From Paralvinella palmiformis (Eukaryota > Annelida > Polychaeta > Terebellida > Alvinellidae), in the NCBI GenBank assembly GCA_025642065.1, contig JAODUP010001619.1, forward strand, positions 17,501 through 81,500: DNA of 64,000 bases. The letters are read 5' to 3'. Shown here piece by piece: positions 10,690 to 22,314 of this stretch. How positions within the stretch are numbered: position 1 is the stretch's first letter; each line of letters opens with the position of its first letter. The translations under genes and the position numbers were made by a program. Below the pieces are notes generated by a model. It searched no databases. It was not told the origin of the DNA and was given only the letters and a program-made list of their open reading frames with translations.

Positions 10690-12430
10690 TCAAAATACAG
10701 TATTACGACGAAGTATTCAAATCAAATAAATCTTATATCAATTGACATTGAATTAAGAAAAACATTTCCAAAATAAACAAAAAATTCTGTACTGAATTCT
10801 TTATTATCAATAATATGAAGTAAACGATAAAACAAAAATTGCTGAATCATTCAATAAACATTTCGTTACCTTCGGGAAAAAAACATGAAAGGCAAAATAC
10901 CAAAACAGAATGAAACATTTGAAAATATATTAAACTTGACATAACAAGGAATATATTTCTAACCCTTACGTACCCAGTAAATCTCTTTGACACAGTAAAA
11001 ACATTAAAAAAGAAAGCAAGCTCCAGATTTGACGAAATATCTACGAAATTATGTTTTGAAATAATCGCAGACATCGCATGCCCAGTAACCCATATTATTA
11101 ATTTAGCGTTTTCAAAGAGGGTTGTTTCCGAAAATATGAAACAAGGTAATTCTTATCCACAAATCCGATGAAATAGCTAACCTTAATAATTACAGATCAA
11201 TCAGCCTATTGACTGCATTTTCGAAATTATTAAAACAATTAATGTACAACTGGTTATTTTCGTTCATAAATAAACATAACGTATTATAGAAACAGTAAAA
11301 CGGGTTTCGTAAGAATCACACTACTATTCATCCAATAATACATTTTCTAGCCACATTGCCAATGACAATTTCAAAACTAACCCTCAGCTAAAAATGGCGA
11401 TTTTCTTCGAATTAAGGAAGGCTTTTGACACAGTCAGTCATGAATTATTGTTGCAAAATTAAAACGATATAGTATTAGAGGAATAACAAGTGATTGGATA
11501 CGTAGCTATCTGACAAACAGAAAACAATATTTAGGTAATGATAACCATCCGTCGAAAGTATTGGATGTAACATACGGTTCCACGTAGCTCGACTTTAGGC
11601 CCTTTTCTATTTATCTGATACCATGATGATATTACAAACGCTCTTCCCATAGAAAATGTATTATCATTTCCTGATGATACGATATTATGCTTATCATACA
11701 CTGATATTAATTCCCTCTATAGTAGTGCAAATTCCTACCTTTTAATTATATATATATGTTTGTGTGTGTTCATATATCATGCCTGTATGCTGATAAAACT
11801 AAGTATATCATTATATGCCCCAGACTTTGGAAATATATTTAATCAAATCAACACCTGACTATAAATGAATATGAAATGGCTAAAATTAAGAATTACTGGG
11901 AGGGACACATCAATAGAATTTCTGGTAATACATATTGGTGAATACTAGCCCTGGAAATGCCACATTCCACGTATGAAGTATAAAACCGCAAAAATACTGG
12001 TTTGTGATAAATAAAGAACATCCTGCCAAATACAACCCTACCAACTTAATACTTTTCATTAATACATTCTCAGATACTCCATGTAATAACGGCATGGTGA
12101 TCAGTAATTTATAAAGATGACAACAACGAAACATTTAAACTGCATACAAGGGTTGTTCGAATAATAAATAAAATGGCGTGCAGATCACACACCGAGCCAT
12201 TATTCAAATCCTGTAAAATGCTAAAAATGCAAGACTTTTATTAAATGCAGTCTATTCTTTTCTTGCATAACTATGAACCAAATACACTTCCTACATCATC
12301 AAAAGTTATGCTTAGACATATTTCAGATATTCACCCACACATGGATAAAAGGCGAACTTCAAATATGTACAACGATATATATATAAAAAGTTGAAGGTCT
12401 CCCACATTTTAGTATTCCAAAGTTGTAGAA
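10690..12430 (+). pseudogene. Jockey/CR1-like LINE reverse transcriptase, decayed
   Basis: Read through frameshifts, the plus strand shows a pre-RT segment (ESFNKHFVTFG, FDEISTKLCFEI, PVTHIINLAFS at about 10840-11120), then the RT core: NYRSISLLTAFSKLLKQLMY (about 11195-11255), NGFRK (11305), FFELRKAFDTVSHELL (about 11402-11452, motif A with the catalytic D in AFDTV) and RGITSDWIRSYLTNRKQY (about 11478-11530). A C-terminal segment, RVVRIINKMACRSHTEPLFK, is at about 12145-12210. Stops are frequent and no YADD box could be read with confidence. The remainder to 12540 is AT-rich without features. Family placement is by motif style only. Confidence 0.75.
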
Positions 12431-15057
12431 CACATACACAAATCTAGGCATATCGTTAAAATTATGATAAGAATCTATTATTTTAAAAAATACCTTGATA
12501 ACGTGATGTGTACAAACACATATTGTAGACAATGTCATCCCAACACTTAATGTTCAACATTATAAGGTGCCTACATTTTGTTCTTTTGTGTAACTCATCA
12601 TATCTTATGTCCTTATAAAACAAAATTGGTTGCTAAACATTATCTATTGAACGAATTAAACATCATTTTCTTTTGTGTATATTTAGTTCCTTTTATGAAA
12701 ATACACAAATGCACAACCTTATTTACAGTAAAAGCCAAACACTGAGATAAGCCATAACATGTTTGAAGTTAAAAACTGGAGTTCTTCCATTTTGAAAGGC
12801 GAAGATTTTAATTATGATACAGTAATCACTCAGTATAGCTCTTATATTACGCATATGATAAGTATTGATTAGTATGGGTTACAGTAAGGTAATTCTGATA
12901 AAACTGAACAGGTCTTCACAAACATATTCAATCATCAGTTTTAGACAATTATACATAAAACACCATCAACTGAGGCAGTGACACATATATAGAAAATAGG
13001 ACAGTTCATGACATAAAGATTTGTACTGTCATTATCATATTCTACAGTAGTTATGATATAAGAATATAATGAACACGGTTACTGTTTTCACCTGTTCCTC
13101 AATCTGATGGGTCTTTGTGCTGTCTTTCATTATTTTATCTTACTTTTGAGCAAACAGGCACAGCCAATGGCCAGAATCTAAAACACAAATATGTAAGATA
13201 ATCAAATATTTAAATATGTGAATGAAATGTAGATTACTAAGGCACAGCAATAATTTGTTATTGTTGTTAATGTTGTTAATGTAGTTGTCGTTATCTTCGT
13301 CGTATTTATCGTTATCGTCACTCCAATGTCACTAGATTTGTCGATCTACTTTTAGATTAAGTCACTAAATAATATCGAACTAACTTAGATATTTAAAAAA
13401 AAAATCTTAAACTAAAACAGTGGAAAAAAAAAGTTAGACTAACCTCTACAAAAAGAACAATTACGAAGACAGCAATGACGATAGTCTTGTTATCAAGGAG
13501 AAGATTTCTGATGCTCTGATAACAAGCTGTAAAGATAAAGTAAAATATTCTGATCACAAATGCACATGATTGAATTTTTTTATTCAATCCGGTATTCTTG
13601 GTACATTATTTTAATCAACCCACTATATTCATCTGTTGTCCTTTATTTGTTTCACCTGATGAAGTAATATAGATAATACCCATTCTTATCAAAACGAAAA
13701 CAACCATCAGGAAATAATGTTACTAATCGTGATGTTTATTTGTTTATTTGTCTACAAAATCCGATAGTAAAGAATACATTAATATTACCACTTCATTGAA
13801 GGTTTCGTTTGCTGCCATTCGAATGCAATTACCAAGGTCTTTAAAATCACTGAGTGAAATGTCATTGAATCCCTTCTTTAGCCCTTCTTCGGTTCTCTTA
13901 CAACAGCTCGGAGGCAGCTTCGCAGTTATTGGAGGGCCAGCTATCACATATGTTCTATTCCATTTATCCGCTTTATACCAATCTGTATGAGAAGATACAC
14001 CACAGCAACCTAGCTGTTGGTAGAAAATGTATTTTACAACATGTGAATATAAGAGCTACTTCATGGTGATATATTAACTGAAGACATGATTTCAGTCATA
14101 ATATTGTGTTTTAGTTTATGCATGATGAATGATTTGCTTTTCTGTTCGAGCGTGTTTACGTCAATGTGATGGCCATTAATGACGTCTAATTAAATAAACT
14201 ACTTTAATACTGTTGCTGGGTAGATGTTTCCAATACCTTATTTGATACATTCATAACCTAGTAATTGATATTAATGGAGAACTCTTTATGGTAATTCTTA
14301 GTACATTACATGTATTTTTATCATACAGTTATCAATAGAAATACTTTATTACAATATGAGCTCGGATTGTGGATATTTCAAACGTGATACACTTATCTAT
14401 AATTGAAAACTATCAGTGTACGCAATCTACAAAATATTTGTATGAATATCAATTGGCCATCATGCTCAGCATTACTTCTTTTAAAGTAAACATAGGTAAC
14501 AATATCATTGAAAACTAAACATTTGTTGATTATTACCATAAATTGTATGCCATCCCAAGCCAGTTCTTCGGCTTTAGTAGGAATAGCAATCGAGCTGCCA
14601 TCAAATCTGACACCTACACAAATAACAAAACACTTCATGTTAACCTTATTCTTCTTGAAACAAGCTACACTACAAATAGAGGAAAGCAATCATTATGCAA
14701 TACCATTATAACAAAGATTCTTCAATAAATAATGACAGAAGTGTGAGATATTATTATCATAAATATGATTAAATAGAATAAATTGCTTCTTACCTATTTT
14801 ATAATATTTATACATAGATAACTTAAGTGTATCTTTGTATCTGAGCCTCTATTTTATCGGAGTCCATGTAAGCGTATACGGCAAGTCCTACTTCAAGGCA
14901 GAGAATCCCCAGAATAATGTACGCATACTGAATATAATATAAAAGATTAAAGCATCATTTAACCGGTAGTAAAGATACGCTATATCAGAGGTAAATAATT
15001 GATCTTTATTGATACTACCTTATTATCAACAACAACTATAACAATTAGATCACTTAC

Positions 15058-15123
15058 CACGGTGATGATACTTTCGAAAATAAACAGAGCGAATATCAGA
15101 ATATTGAATGTTAATGAGTCCAA
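15058..15123 (-). other. TM3-like extra exon candidate in tetraspanin copy 1
   Basis: Between the TM2 and TM3 exons lies a 22-codon hydrophobic reading (LTFNILIFALFIFESIITV) with a strong donor (GTG then GTAAGTGAT). It keeps the phase of its neighbours and, like TM3, contains a glutamate in the middle. However, no AG acceptor precedes it in frame; an upstream TAA lies 12 bases before its start. It may be a dead duplicate of the TM3 exon or chance hydrophobic sequence. Confidence 0.35.
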
Positions 15124-15240
15124 ATTTAGAATAAATTACCACGATATAGTACTATTTGCAAGGAAGTGGATAGTTTTAAATTCAACAGCTAGAACATAGT
15201 GCATATGTAGAGGTACTTTAGTAGTTTGAAATATATATTG

Positions 15241-15245
<5 letters not shown>

Positions 15246-15284
<39 letters not shown>
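15246..15284. repeat. (GT)n microsatellite in tetraspanin intron
   Basis: About 38 bases of GT in intron 2 of copy 1; the same place in copy 2 has a short GT run plus a long TA run. Confidence 0.9.
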
Positions 15285-15286
<2 letters not shown>

Positions 15287-15789
15287 ATATTGTTAGCATT
15301 TTACTCTTCGTTGTCGTTGTAGTAGCTCGTCTTGTTATTGCAATTATTTTGTTTCTATACTTTTCACTCACCAGATTCAGCAGAAGCGACGATTTGCGCA
15401 TCGCACCAAAACAACCCAAAAAGCCAAGGGTGAAGATCACTGCTCCAACAACCACAAGAATTATACCGTTGTTCCTTATTAGACCGTTCAAGTCGAGGTC
15501 ATTCAGAACGCTGGAATCGTTGACGACCATGTCCAGTTGGTCCGTTAGCAGCGAAACAAGTTTGAATATCAACTCTGGCTTCACTAAGGCCAACAAACCA
15601 ACGGCCAGGACTGCGCCTCCTCCAAGCTAAGAAATAAACATTTACGATACCATGTATAAGTGAACATTATGACATTAAATAATAATCATCGAAAGCACAA
15701 AATCACAGCCCATCTACTTACAAAGAAGGTTATGTTCAGCACGATCAGCAATATAGCAGAAATCATCCTGTCTCCTTTGTTGGTTTCAC

Positions 15790-16495
15790 ACAACAGCTAT
15801 ATGAAGAATAACTAACTCCTGATATATGAAAAATAAAAGAAATGTGTTTTACCCAAATAAATACAGTTTTACAGGCAAACACCAAGCGATGTAGTGGCAA
15901 TATACGTTAGATTTTAAGCAATTAAACCCCAGAAGACTGAAAAGACTAATATCATCCGATTATTTCTCCTTCTATCTTCGAATTTGTTTAGAGGAACAGG
16001 TATGATGCATATTATTAGACGACCACGGTTGTGGTTCTATGGATCGTGTATAAAAGAACTGAAAGTGATTCAGTAGTGGCTAAATAAAGTGTCAATTTAA
16101 ATATTGTTCACTGGAGATAGAAAACATATATTGTGTCTCATCTTAAAAAAGTCTATAATATAATTATCAGGCGTTTGACTGTAAGTGAAATGTTTGACAT
16201 TTAATTCGTGAATTGATAGTTAATGTTGGTGCTCAAGTCTATAATATTTTTTAAATCTAAGATATCAAATATATTTTGTCAAGCTTCGACTATGCAATCA
16301 CTTTTTCTCTTAATTACGAAATAAGCTCATTACTGCATTAAGTTACTGTAATAATCAGTACGTTATTGTCATAGCAACTAGCAAAACATGTAAGTACAAA
16401 CGATGTGTTTATACATACATACATACATACACAGCCACATACCCGCACAAAACAAAACGACACATACCAACAAACATCAATACCCACAAACACAA

Positions 16496-16546
<51 letters not shown>

Positions 16547-17407
16547 TCGCCAATTTATTCACATTTTACAGTTATTAGCTTTAATTAGTGTTTTGTCTAT
16601 ATTGTACATCCAGAAGATCAAACTCCAAAATCAAATACGCTATTTTAGATAGGAATGAATCAGCAGTTGTTTTAGATGGTGCTATATTTCTATGTTATTA
16701 AGTCTTCTTTTTTTAAAGTATTCTGAAAATTAGAGGTTAAGGAGAGGGCTTTCGGGATTCCGTAACCTCATTTCAACTAATTATTTGATCGTTATGGTAT
16801 TGCCATACTATTACCGTGATAGCATGATATATTTCATATTGGCATAATATCCCTTGCGTATTAAATAGATAAAAAAATAAAAGATCAGAGGAAGGATTTC
16901 AGCGATAAAGTTCGGTATCCAGATCGATCGCTATTAATCTAAAGATTAATTCAGTTAGATGACTATTTAAGGATTTGGCATCAGGTGAAAGTTAAAGAAA
17001 TGATCAAAGATATGTTTTTTCTTAACAAAAGGATCTCCCGTATTTACTTAACTTAAACTCAAATAGCTTCAGAAAATCCCACCTAGATATTTGAATTCAA
17101 GGAGTAGGATAAATTAATTAATATGTCAGTATTCTGTCATTCTCAGCTCTATTTCCATTCTACGCTCCGCCAAAGCGAAAGTAAATCGGAGATCAAAGCT
17201 GGAACTGCACTCTGATTTCACCATGTCAGCGAAATCCAACAGGGCGATTGAATAAAGTATGATCGTGGCATACGGCAATGTTATGTCAGATGAAAGAAGT
17301 CAGGTTCGTAATGAACAGCAACTCAAGCATCGCAAGTGGCTGAAAACAGCCATCAATACACATACCTCGCCATAGATTCCGGAAGAAGGAGTTTTAACAG
17401 CCAACGG

Positions 17408-17458
<51 letters not shown>

Positions 17459-17990
17459 CAGCGAAGATATTTAAATCGACATATAGAATGTGGGAAATGA
17501 AAGAATAACGGTAATAACATCGTTTAGATAGAAAAGCCTAAAGAGATAGTACAAACTTGATATTGTACAAAATTGATGTGAAGCGATGAGGACAATAGTT
17601 CGATCACTGGAAGATTATTATCAACCGAAGAATCGAGAGCAAAACTATAGTACGATTCATCTCCTATAACAGTGGTTTGGAATATTTCAAGTTGAAAGTC
17701 GAGTTTTTTTCTCTTCTATTCTTTTTCATTAAAATATTATTAACCTGTTGAAAACGTATTACCAGAATAAATGCTAGTTCTAACGAAGCATGTTATATAT
17801 TTGGGGGATTATATAATTAAAGAAGTCTTTTAATCAAGGATGAAAATCCTTTGGGGGGGGGGCGGGGAGAAGCTATAACTAAAGGCGAACAATCTTTTTA
17901 TATGAATGGAAGCAAGAGCAATCAGTTAATATTTTACTGGATAGACCTGTGCAGCTGCCTCGCCTCTCTATATACAGATATACTGAAATA
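15790..17990. other. Intergenic; microsatellites only
   Basis: Upstream of tetraspanin copy 1. Holds a CATA/CA/TA compound tract at about 16416-16541, a (GA)n tract at about 17408-17451 and a G-run near 17852-17866. No coding motif was recognised. Confidence 0.5.
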
Positions 17991-17994
17991 CAAT

Positions 17995-18506
17995 TGAATC
18001 CCCACTTGCTTGAACACTGGAGTCATAATTCCAATCCATAATAAAGCTACCCATCGGACTAGTCAGTGGCTAGTACCAGCCTACTGTGTAAATATATGTG
18101 GTAAGAAGCCAACGTTTTACATAGATAATAAAGAAATACACAGTTCTGACTCTAATGACATCCTGGGTGTTACTTTTACTACTAAAACTGCATGCAATTA
18201 GTGTGTTGATAATCGCATTATGAAATGTTGAAATAACTCCTAGTCTCTGTCTGTTATAAGTACGTGTTACCCAGGCGTTATTTCCGATACTAAATCTTAA
18301 TTATTTCGTTCTATTTGTCAACCAACACTATTATATTGTCTCGACACTGTTAATATAAACATCAATATATACTGAAAACAAAAAAAAAACACTCTGGGTG
18401 ATATAGTGAAAAGAGTATGTGGCATTCCCAAGCGTTCACATCATACGGAATTATTACAACCATTAAATATATCTTCTGGTAATAATATGCTTATGAAATC
18501 AGTCAC
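17995..18506 (+). pseudogene. LINE C-terminal fragment, upstream half (split by gypsy insertion)
   Basis: Reads include MNTGVIIPIHNKATHRTSQ-like text, DNKEIHSSDSNDILGVTF (about 18128-18180) and, near 18390-18506, LGDIVKRVCGIPKRSHHTEL followed by LQPLNISSGNNMLMKSV. This is the style of the region after the RT core of jockey/CR1-type LINEs. It stops exactly at the left LTR of a gypsy element and seems to resume at 22315. Confidence 0.5.
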
Positions 18507-18692
18507 TGTAATGTTGTTGCATTAATTGTATGTTTCGGTCATAACGCTTGACATGTACACCATGAGGTGCTGCCCTCTTACGAATTGATTAAAACCCATG
18601 CTAATGGCGTGGCGTTTGTTACTCCTGAACTTGTAATTAAAATCGTCATAACAAGTGTGGTTGTGAACCATAACAACACAATGAACACTTTA
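18507..18692 (+). mobile_element. 5' LTR of gypsy element 1
   Basis: Starts TGTAATGTTGTT and matches 22075-22312 (TGCCCTCTT.CGAATTGATT, GTTTGTTACTCCTGAACTTG, AACAAGTGTGGTTGTGAACC). Relative to the 3' LTR it lacks about 50 bases that hold the AATAAA signal. Confidence 0.85.
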
Positions 18693-18694
18693 TT

Positions 18695-18710
18695 TGGCGA
18701 TGAGGATGTT
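18695..18710 (+). promoter_or_regulatory. Candidate primer-binding site of gypsy element 1
   Basis: TGGCGATGAGGATG starts within three bases of the LTR end and begins TGG, complementary to a tRNA CCA end. Gypsy element 2 has the similar TGGCGACGAGGA at 56208. Confidence 0.65.
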
Positions 18711-19148
18711 TTAACGTATAATCATGGCTTTTAGCTCTGCCTGATTTTCCCATTTTTGACTTGACACCGGACATTGGTGATACGTCTCAGCTGTGAAAAC
18801 AATAGATGAAACGTCGAAAGAATTTGTTAGTTGCATTGGATGTCAATGATAACTGCCGTAAAAATGCTTTAATGGTGCATTATGCCGGAACCGAAGTTAC
18901 TAAACCTACGAAACATTATCTATCCCTGAACCTGGGAAGGAGCAACTCTGTTCGATAAAGCGGTTGTAGCAGGGGGTAGCTTTATCTGAATTTTCCGACA
19001 ATGACAAAGAAATCCTACACCAATTTATGTCAAGAACTAATGACAGTAAGTTACGTCTTCAAATAATTGGTCATAAACAATGGCTACTCGGTGAATGTGC
19101 TAAAACGAGAAGATGCTTCGAAACCTTATTCCCAAACTGAGGGAGAAG

Positions 19149-20021
19149 CATTACTACTACTACTACTACTACTACTAATAATAATAATAATAATAACGTA
19201 TATTTAATAAAACGCATTTACTAGCAGGAGCCATTCAAATGCGCTGTACAAATAATATGTTATATAATAATACCCCAAATACTATGTCTGTAAAAATCCT
19301 TTCTGTAAGTGATTTATAAGATAATAATTATTTATCCGTGAAAGCGACCTTGAACAGGTGTGTTTTTAGAACAGATTAAAAAGTTGGAGCTGCAACATTA
19401 AACGCACAATCACCATATGACTTAAGCTGAGACACTGGCACCTGCAATAATATCCAGTTCACATAAGTATTCTGGCGCCATATCATTAATAGATTTATAA
19501 GTTATTAATAAAATTTTAAAATATATACGCTGTCTAACAGGTACCTAATGTAGTTTTGAAGAATTGGGGTGATATGGTCATATTTTCGAGTTTTTGTCAC
19601 TATGCGAGCTGCACTATTTGAATTCGCCGAAGGCGATTAATGTTATAATCAGATATGCCATATAACAGGGAGTTACAATAGTCTATACGAGATGTAACAA
19701 AGCCATGCAACATAGTTACAAGTGCTTCTTATGTCAATAATGTTTTTAAACAGTGGATATTCTTAAGATGGTAATAGGCAACTCGGCATACTGATGTGAC
19801 ATATTCATACATTAGTCAAAAATAGCCCGTAGATTTTTTACTGACCCATTAGGGGTAATCAAAGGTGCACCCATCTGTAATGCTGGTGTCTTTAGGGATT
19901 TAACACAATGTGGTGATGCCAAATAGACACTATTTGTTTTATTATCATTTAGTTTTAGAAGATTTTGAGTCATCCATAACCGAATATCAGCAATAGAATG
20001 TTCTAAATTATTCAATGAAGA
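19149..20021 (-). mobile_element. CR1/L2-like LINE, 5'-truncated
   Basis: On the minus strand the C-terminal part of a reverse transcriptase is readable across frameshifts: SIADIRLWMTQNLLKLNDNK (19812-20015), FVTSRIDYCNSLLYGISDY (about 19670-19720), ITYKSINDMAPEYLCEL (about 19455-19510), then the LFKVAF-type end CACCTGTTCAAGGTCGCTTTC. The 3' end is followed by a (TTA)n(GTA)n tail (19150-19197 on plus). GGAGAAG occurs on both sides (19142-19148 and 20022-20028) and may be the target duplication. It sits between gag and RNase H of gypsy element 1. Confidence 0.8.
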
Positions 20022-20374
20022 GGAGAAGTTAACTCGTTGTCAGTTGCACTGGCAATTGTCTGAGCGTGTGAACGTCCGCATCTGTATGTGTATGGAAAAC
20101 CTACCACTATCTACACAGATTACAAACCGCTCGTTCACATCTATGGAAATCTAAAATCTCATTCTCCAGCACGTATTGAAAGGTTGGCTATTTGTCTACA
20201 ACCATATGACACAAATGTAGTCTATCGAGCTGGTGAAGGCAATCCTGCTGATGTTCTCTCGCAAAATCCGTCAGATACAACCATGTGATCTAGCCGTCAG
20301 GAGAAGATTGCTGAGGAATATGTAAACTTTGTGTCTATAAATGGTGTTCCTAAGGGAATGTCTTTGTCTGAGGT

Positions 20375-20567
20375 GATGATGGTGATGATTGATGTTTTAC
20401 GGCCACTTTTGTGCACAAGGTAGGCTAAATGGGCCGAGCGACCTCCAAAGGCAATGAGACGAAGTGAAAGACGAAACAAGCTTCAGATGTGCCCACGCCG
20501 GGATTCGAACACGAGTGGTAGTGATATGTGGTCCAACACGCTACCGCTAGACCACGGAGGCGCCCCC
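20375..20567 (-). mobile_element. GAT-tailed SINE, copy 2
   Basis: Minus-strand head CCTCCGTGGTCTAGCGGTAG and B-box GTTCGAATCCC read as a tRNA-like promoter pair; the tail is GAT-rich. Flanked by the 12-bp duplication TTTGTCTGAGGT at 20363-20374 and 20568-20579. It interrupts gypsy element 1 between RNase H and integrase, so it is younger than that element. Confidence 0.92.
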
Positions 20568-22063
20568 TTTGTCTGAGGTACAACCTGCCACCCAAAGTGA
20601 TTCACTCTCCAAGCTGTAATATCCTCACTCAAGTCAAGATGGAAAATTATGTTTTTATTCAAATGTGTCAAACATTGACTTTGATATAATCAGATCACTC
20701 AAACAAGTAAGCGAGGAGCTCTTGGTGTGTAATAATGTACTGTTACCTGGACCTAGAAGCTAGAATCATTATACCATCTAGTTTGCAGAAACCCTCCGTT
20801 TGACTTACGCATGAAGGCCATCAAGTCATTGTGAAAAGTAAAGCTTTGATTAGGGAGAAAATCTGATTCCTTCGAATTGACAGCATGGTTAAAAACATGG
20901 TGAGATCACGTCATGCTTCTCAGGTGGTCACGTCCGAGCCAAAACGGGAGCCGTTACAGATGTCAAAGTTACCTGCTGGTCCTTGGAGAGAGCGCAGTGC
21001 TGATTTCGGTGAGATACATAGTGACAAGTACCTACTTGTGATAACAGATTATTACTCCAGATTTCCTCTAGGGGAGATCACAACATCAACATTAGCAAAT
21101 AAAGTGATTCCAATCGTGGACAAAATATTCTCTGAGTATGGCATATGAGATACTTTACGCGCCGATAATGGACCACCATTCAACTTTGCTGACTTTGCTA
21201 TGTCTCTTGGTTTTAAACACGGGAAAATTACTCCGCTGTGGCCTAGAGCTAATGGTGAAGTGGAAAGATTTATGGAAACCATCAAATCCATGATCCGCAC
21301 AGCTCCAGTTGAGTGTAAGTGTTGGAACCAAGAAATGTTTCGCTTTCTCAGAAACTACAGTGCCACACCACATTGTTGCACTGGTTATCCACCCGCAACA
21401 TTACTGTGTGGATGAACTCTGAAGACCAAGCTTCCAGATATCAAAGAAAAGCAATCTCCTGATTTGGAGGTGGAAGCAAAAAGAAGATGAAACAATATGC
21501 CGACTCAAGACGGTATGAGAAACAGGATAATTTTAACAGTGGAGACTCTATACTTCTGAAGAAAGACCCATCCTACATGAAAGATATGCCTTATCATTAG
21601 GCTCCTTTTACTGTAACAGCTAGGAAAGAAGATGATGATGTTGACTTTAAAATGGACAATGATGACGTCTCAGACATTGTTGTCATGGATACAGCCATAA
21701 AACACCCAGTCGAGATGAATTGTTATGAAATCGAGCTGAACCGACTCGATATCCACCTATGAGGCTCATGGATTATGAACATTATAAATTGCCAAAATTA
21801 TACTGAAGGTTATATCGCAGATCATGAACATTTGTTGGATACATTTCTATGAATTGATCTAGTATCAAGGATGTCAAATGTGTCAATTATTATATGGCAG
21901 TGAGTCTTTCTGAAAGTGTTAGTAATTATTATCTTAGTAAATATTGTCCTACATAAATCTTTTATTTTGAGTATTTTGAGTCACCCCAATAATAACATAT
22001 CTCACATATGTCAAACAACTTGTCGCTTTCAGAATGTAACTCTAAATTCCAATTAAAATCTCC

Positions 22064-22074
22064 TAGGGGAGGGA
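22064..22074 (+). other. Polypurine tract of gypsy element 1
   Basis: AGGGGAGGGA directly before the 3' LTR, the usual plus-strand primer position. Confidence 0.7.
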
Positions 22075-22312
22075 TGTAATGTTGTTATATTAATTGTATG
22101 TCTCGGTTATAATACTTTACATGTACATCATGAGATACTGCCCTCTTGCGAATTGATTGAAATCCGTGATAACGGCTGTTAAGATTATTGGTGTCTTAAA
22201 TAAAGAGCAGTGTAGTTCCGGTCAACTTACGTGTCGTTTGTTACTCCTGAACTTGTAATTAAAATTGACATAACAAGTGTGGTTGTGAACCAAAACAACA
22301 CAAAAAACATTT
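22075..22312 (+). mobile_element. 3' LTR of gypsy element 1
   Basis: Starts TGTAATGTTGTT as the 5' LTR does; AATAAA lies at 22199-22204. The end is placed near AACATTT by comparison with the 5' LTR. No convincing 5-bp target duplication was seen. Confidence 0.85.
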
Positions 22313-22314
22313 CA

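Larger units (their letters stand above)
12540..15720. repeat. Segmental duplication, copy 1 (partner 29370-33720)
   Basis: From TTTTGTGTAACTCA near 12580 through the last intron and nearly to exon 1, this block is repeated in the same orientation about 16.8 kb away. Introns 2-7 align with only scattered differences. The main length change is about 1.05 kb extra in the partner (31080-32130), together with different microsatellites in intron 2 (GT here, TA there). Similarity drops in intron 1 and at exon 1. Confidence 0.9.
13130..15766 (-). pseudogene. Tetraspanin copy 1 with two single-base frameshifts
   Basis: A four-pass membrane protein gene. The coding exons, in transcript order, are 15766-15722 (M I S A I start, TM1), 15626-15372 (rest of TM1, small loop, TM2 with FLGCFGAMRKS), 14927-14794 (TM3), 14613-14537, 14013-13789 (large loop with LGCCG and PPSCC), 13526-13444 (TM4) and 13177-13130 (ILAIGCACLLKSKIK, stop). 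All have GT/AG borders. Compared with copy 2, the TM3 exon has one extra base (CAAAG for CAAG), giving IQRYT then a stop, and the TM4 exon lacks one base (AGCTTG for AGCCTTG). Both indels change homopolymer length, so assembly error is a real alternative to pseudogenisation. No convincing polyadenylation signal was seen after the stop. Confidence 0.8.
18711..22074 (+). pseudogene. Gypsy element 1: gag start, then RNase H and integrase, no protease/RT
   Basis: After the primer site, a broken gag frame reads DFPIFDLTPDIG and KNLLVALDVNDNCRKNAL (about 18745-18890). It runs to 19141, where an L2-like LINE intervenes. From 20029 the element resumes at the RNase H domain (ACERPHLYVYGKP, IYTDYKPL) and continues to the NPADVLSQNP connection. 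The integrase core follows: SADFGEIHSDKYLLVITDYY (first D, about 20997-21057), LRADNGPPFN (second D, ~21160) and PRANGEVERFME (E, ~21245). A post-integrase segment extends to about 21760. Stops interrupt the frame (for example TGA after SEYGI near 21146). Protease and the reverse transcriptase core are absent. A SINE lies at 20375-20567. Confidence 0.85.

Noticed and set aside
15226..15630. 134-codon plus-strand frame opposite tetraspanin exon 2.
   Set aside because: Antisense shadow of the tetraspanin exon; the equivalent at 33322-33687 likewise.
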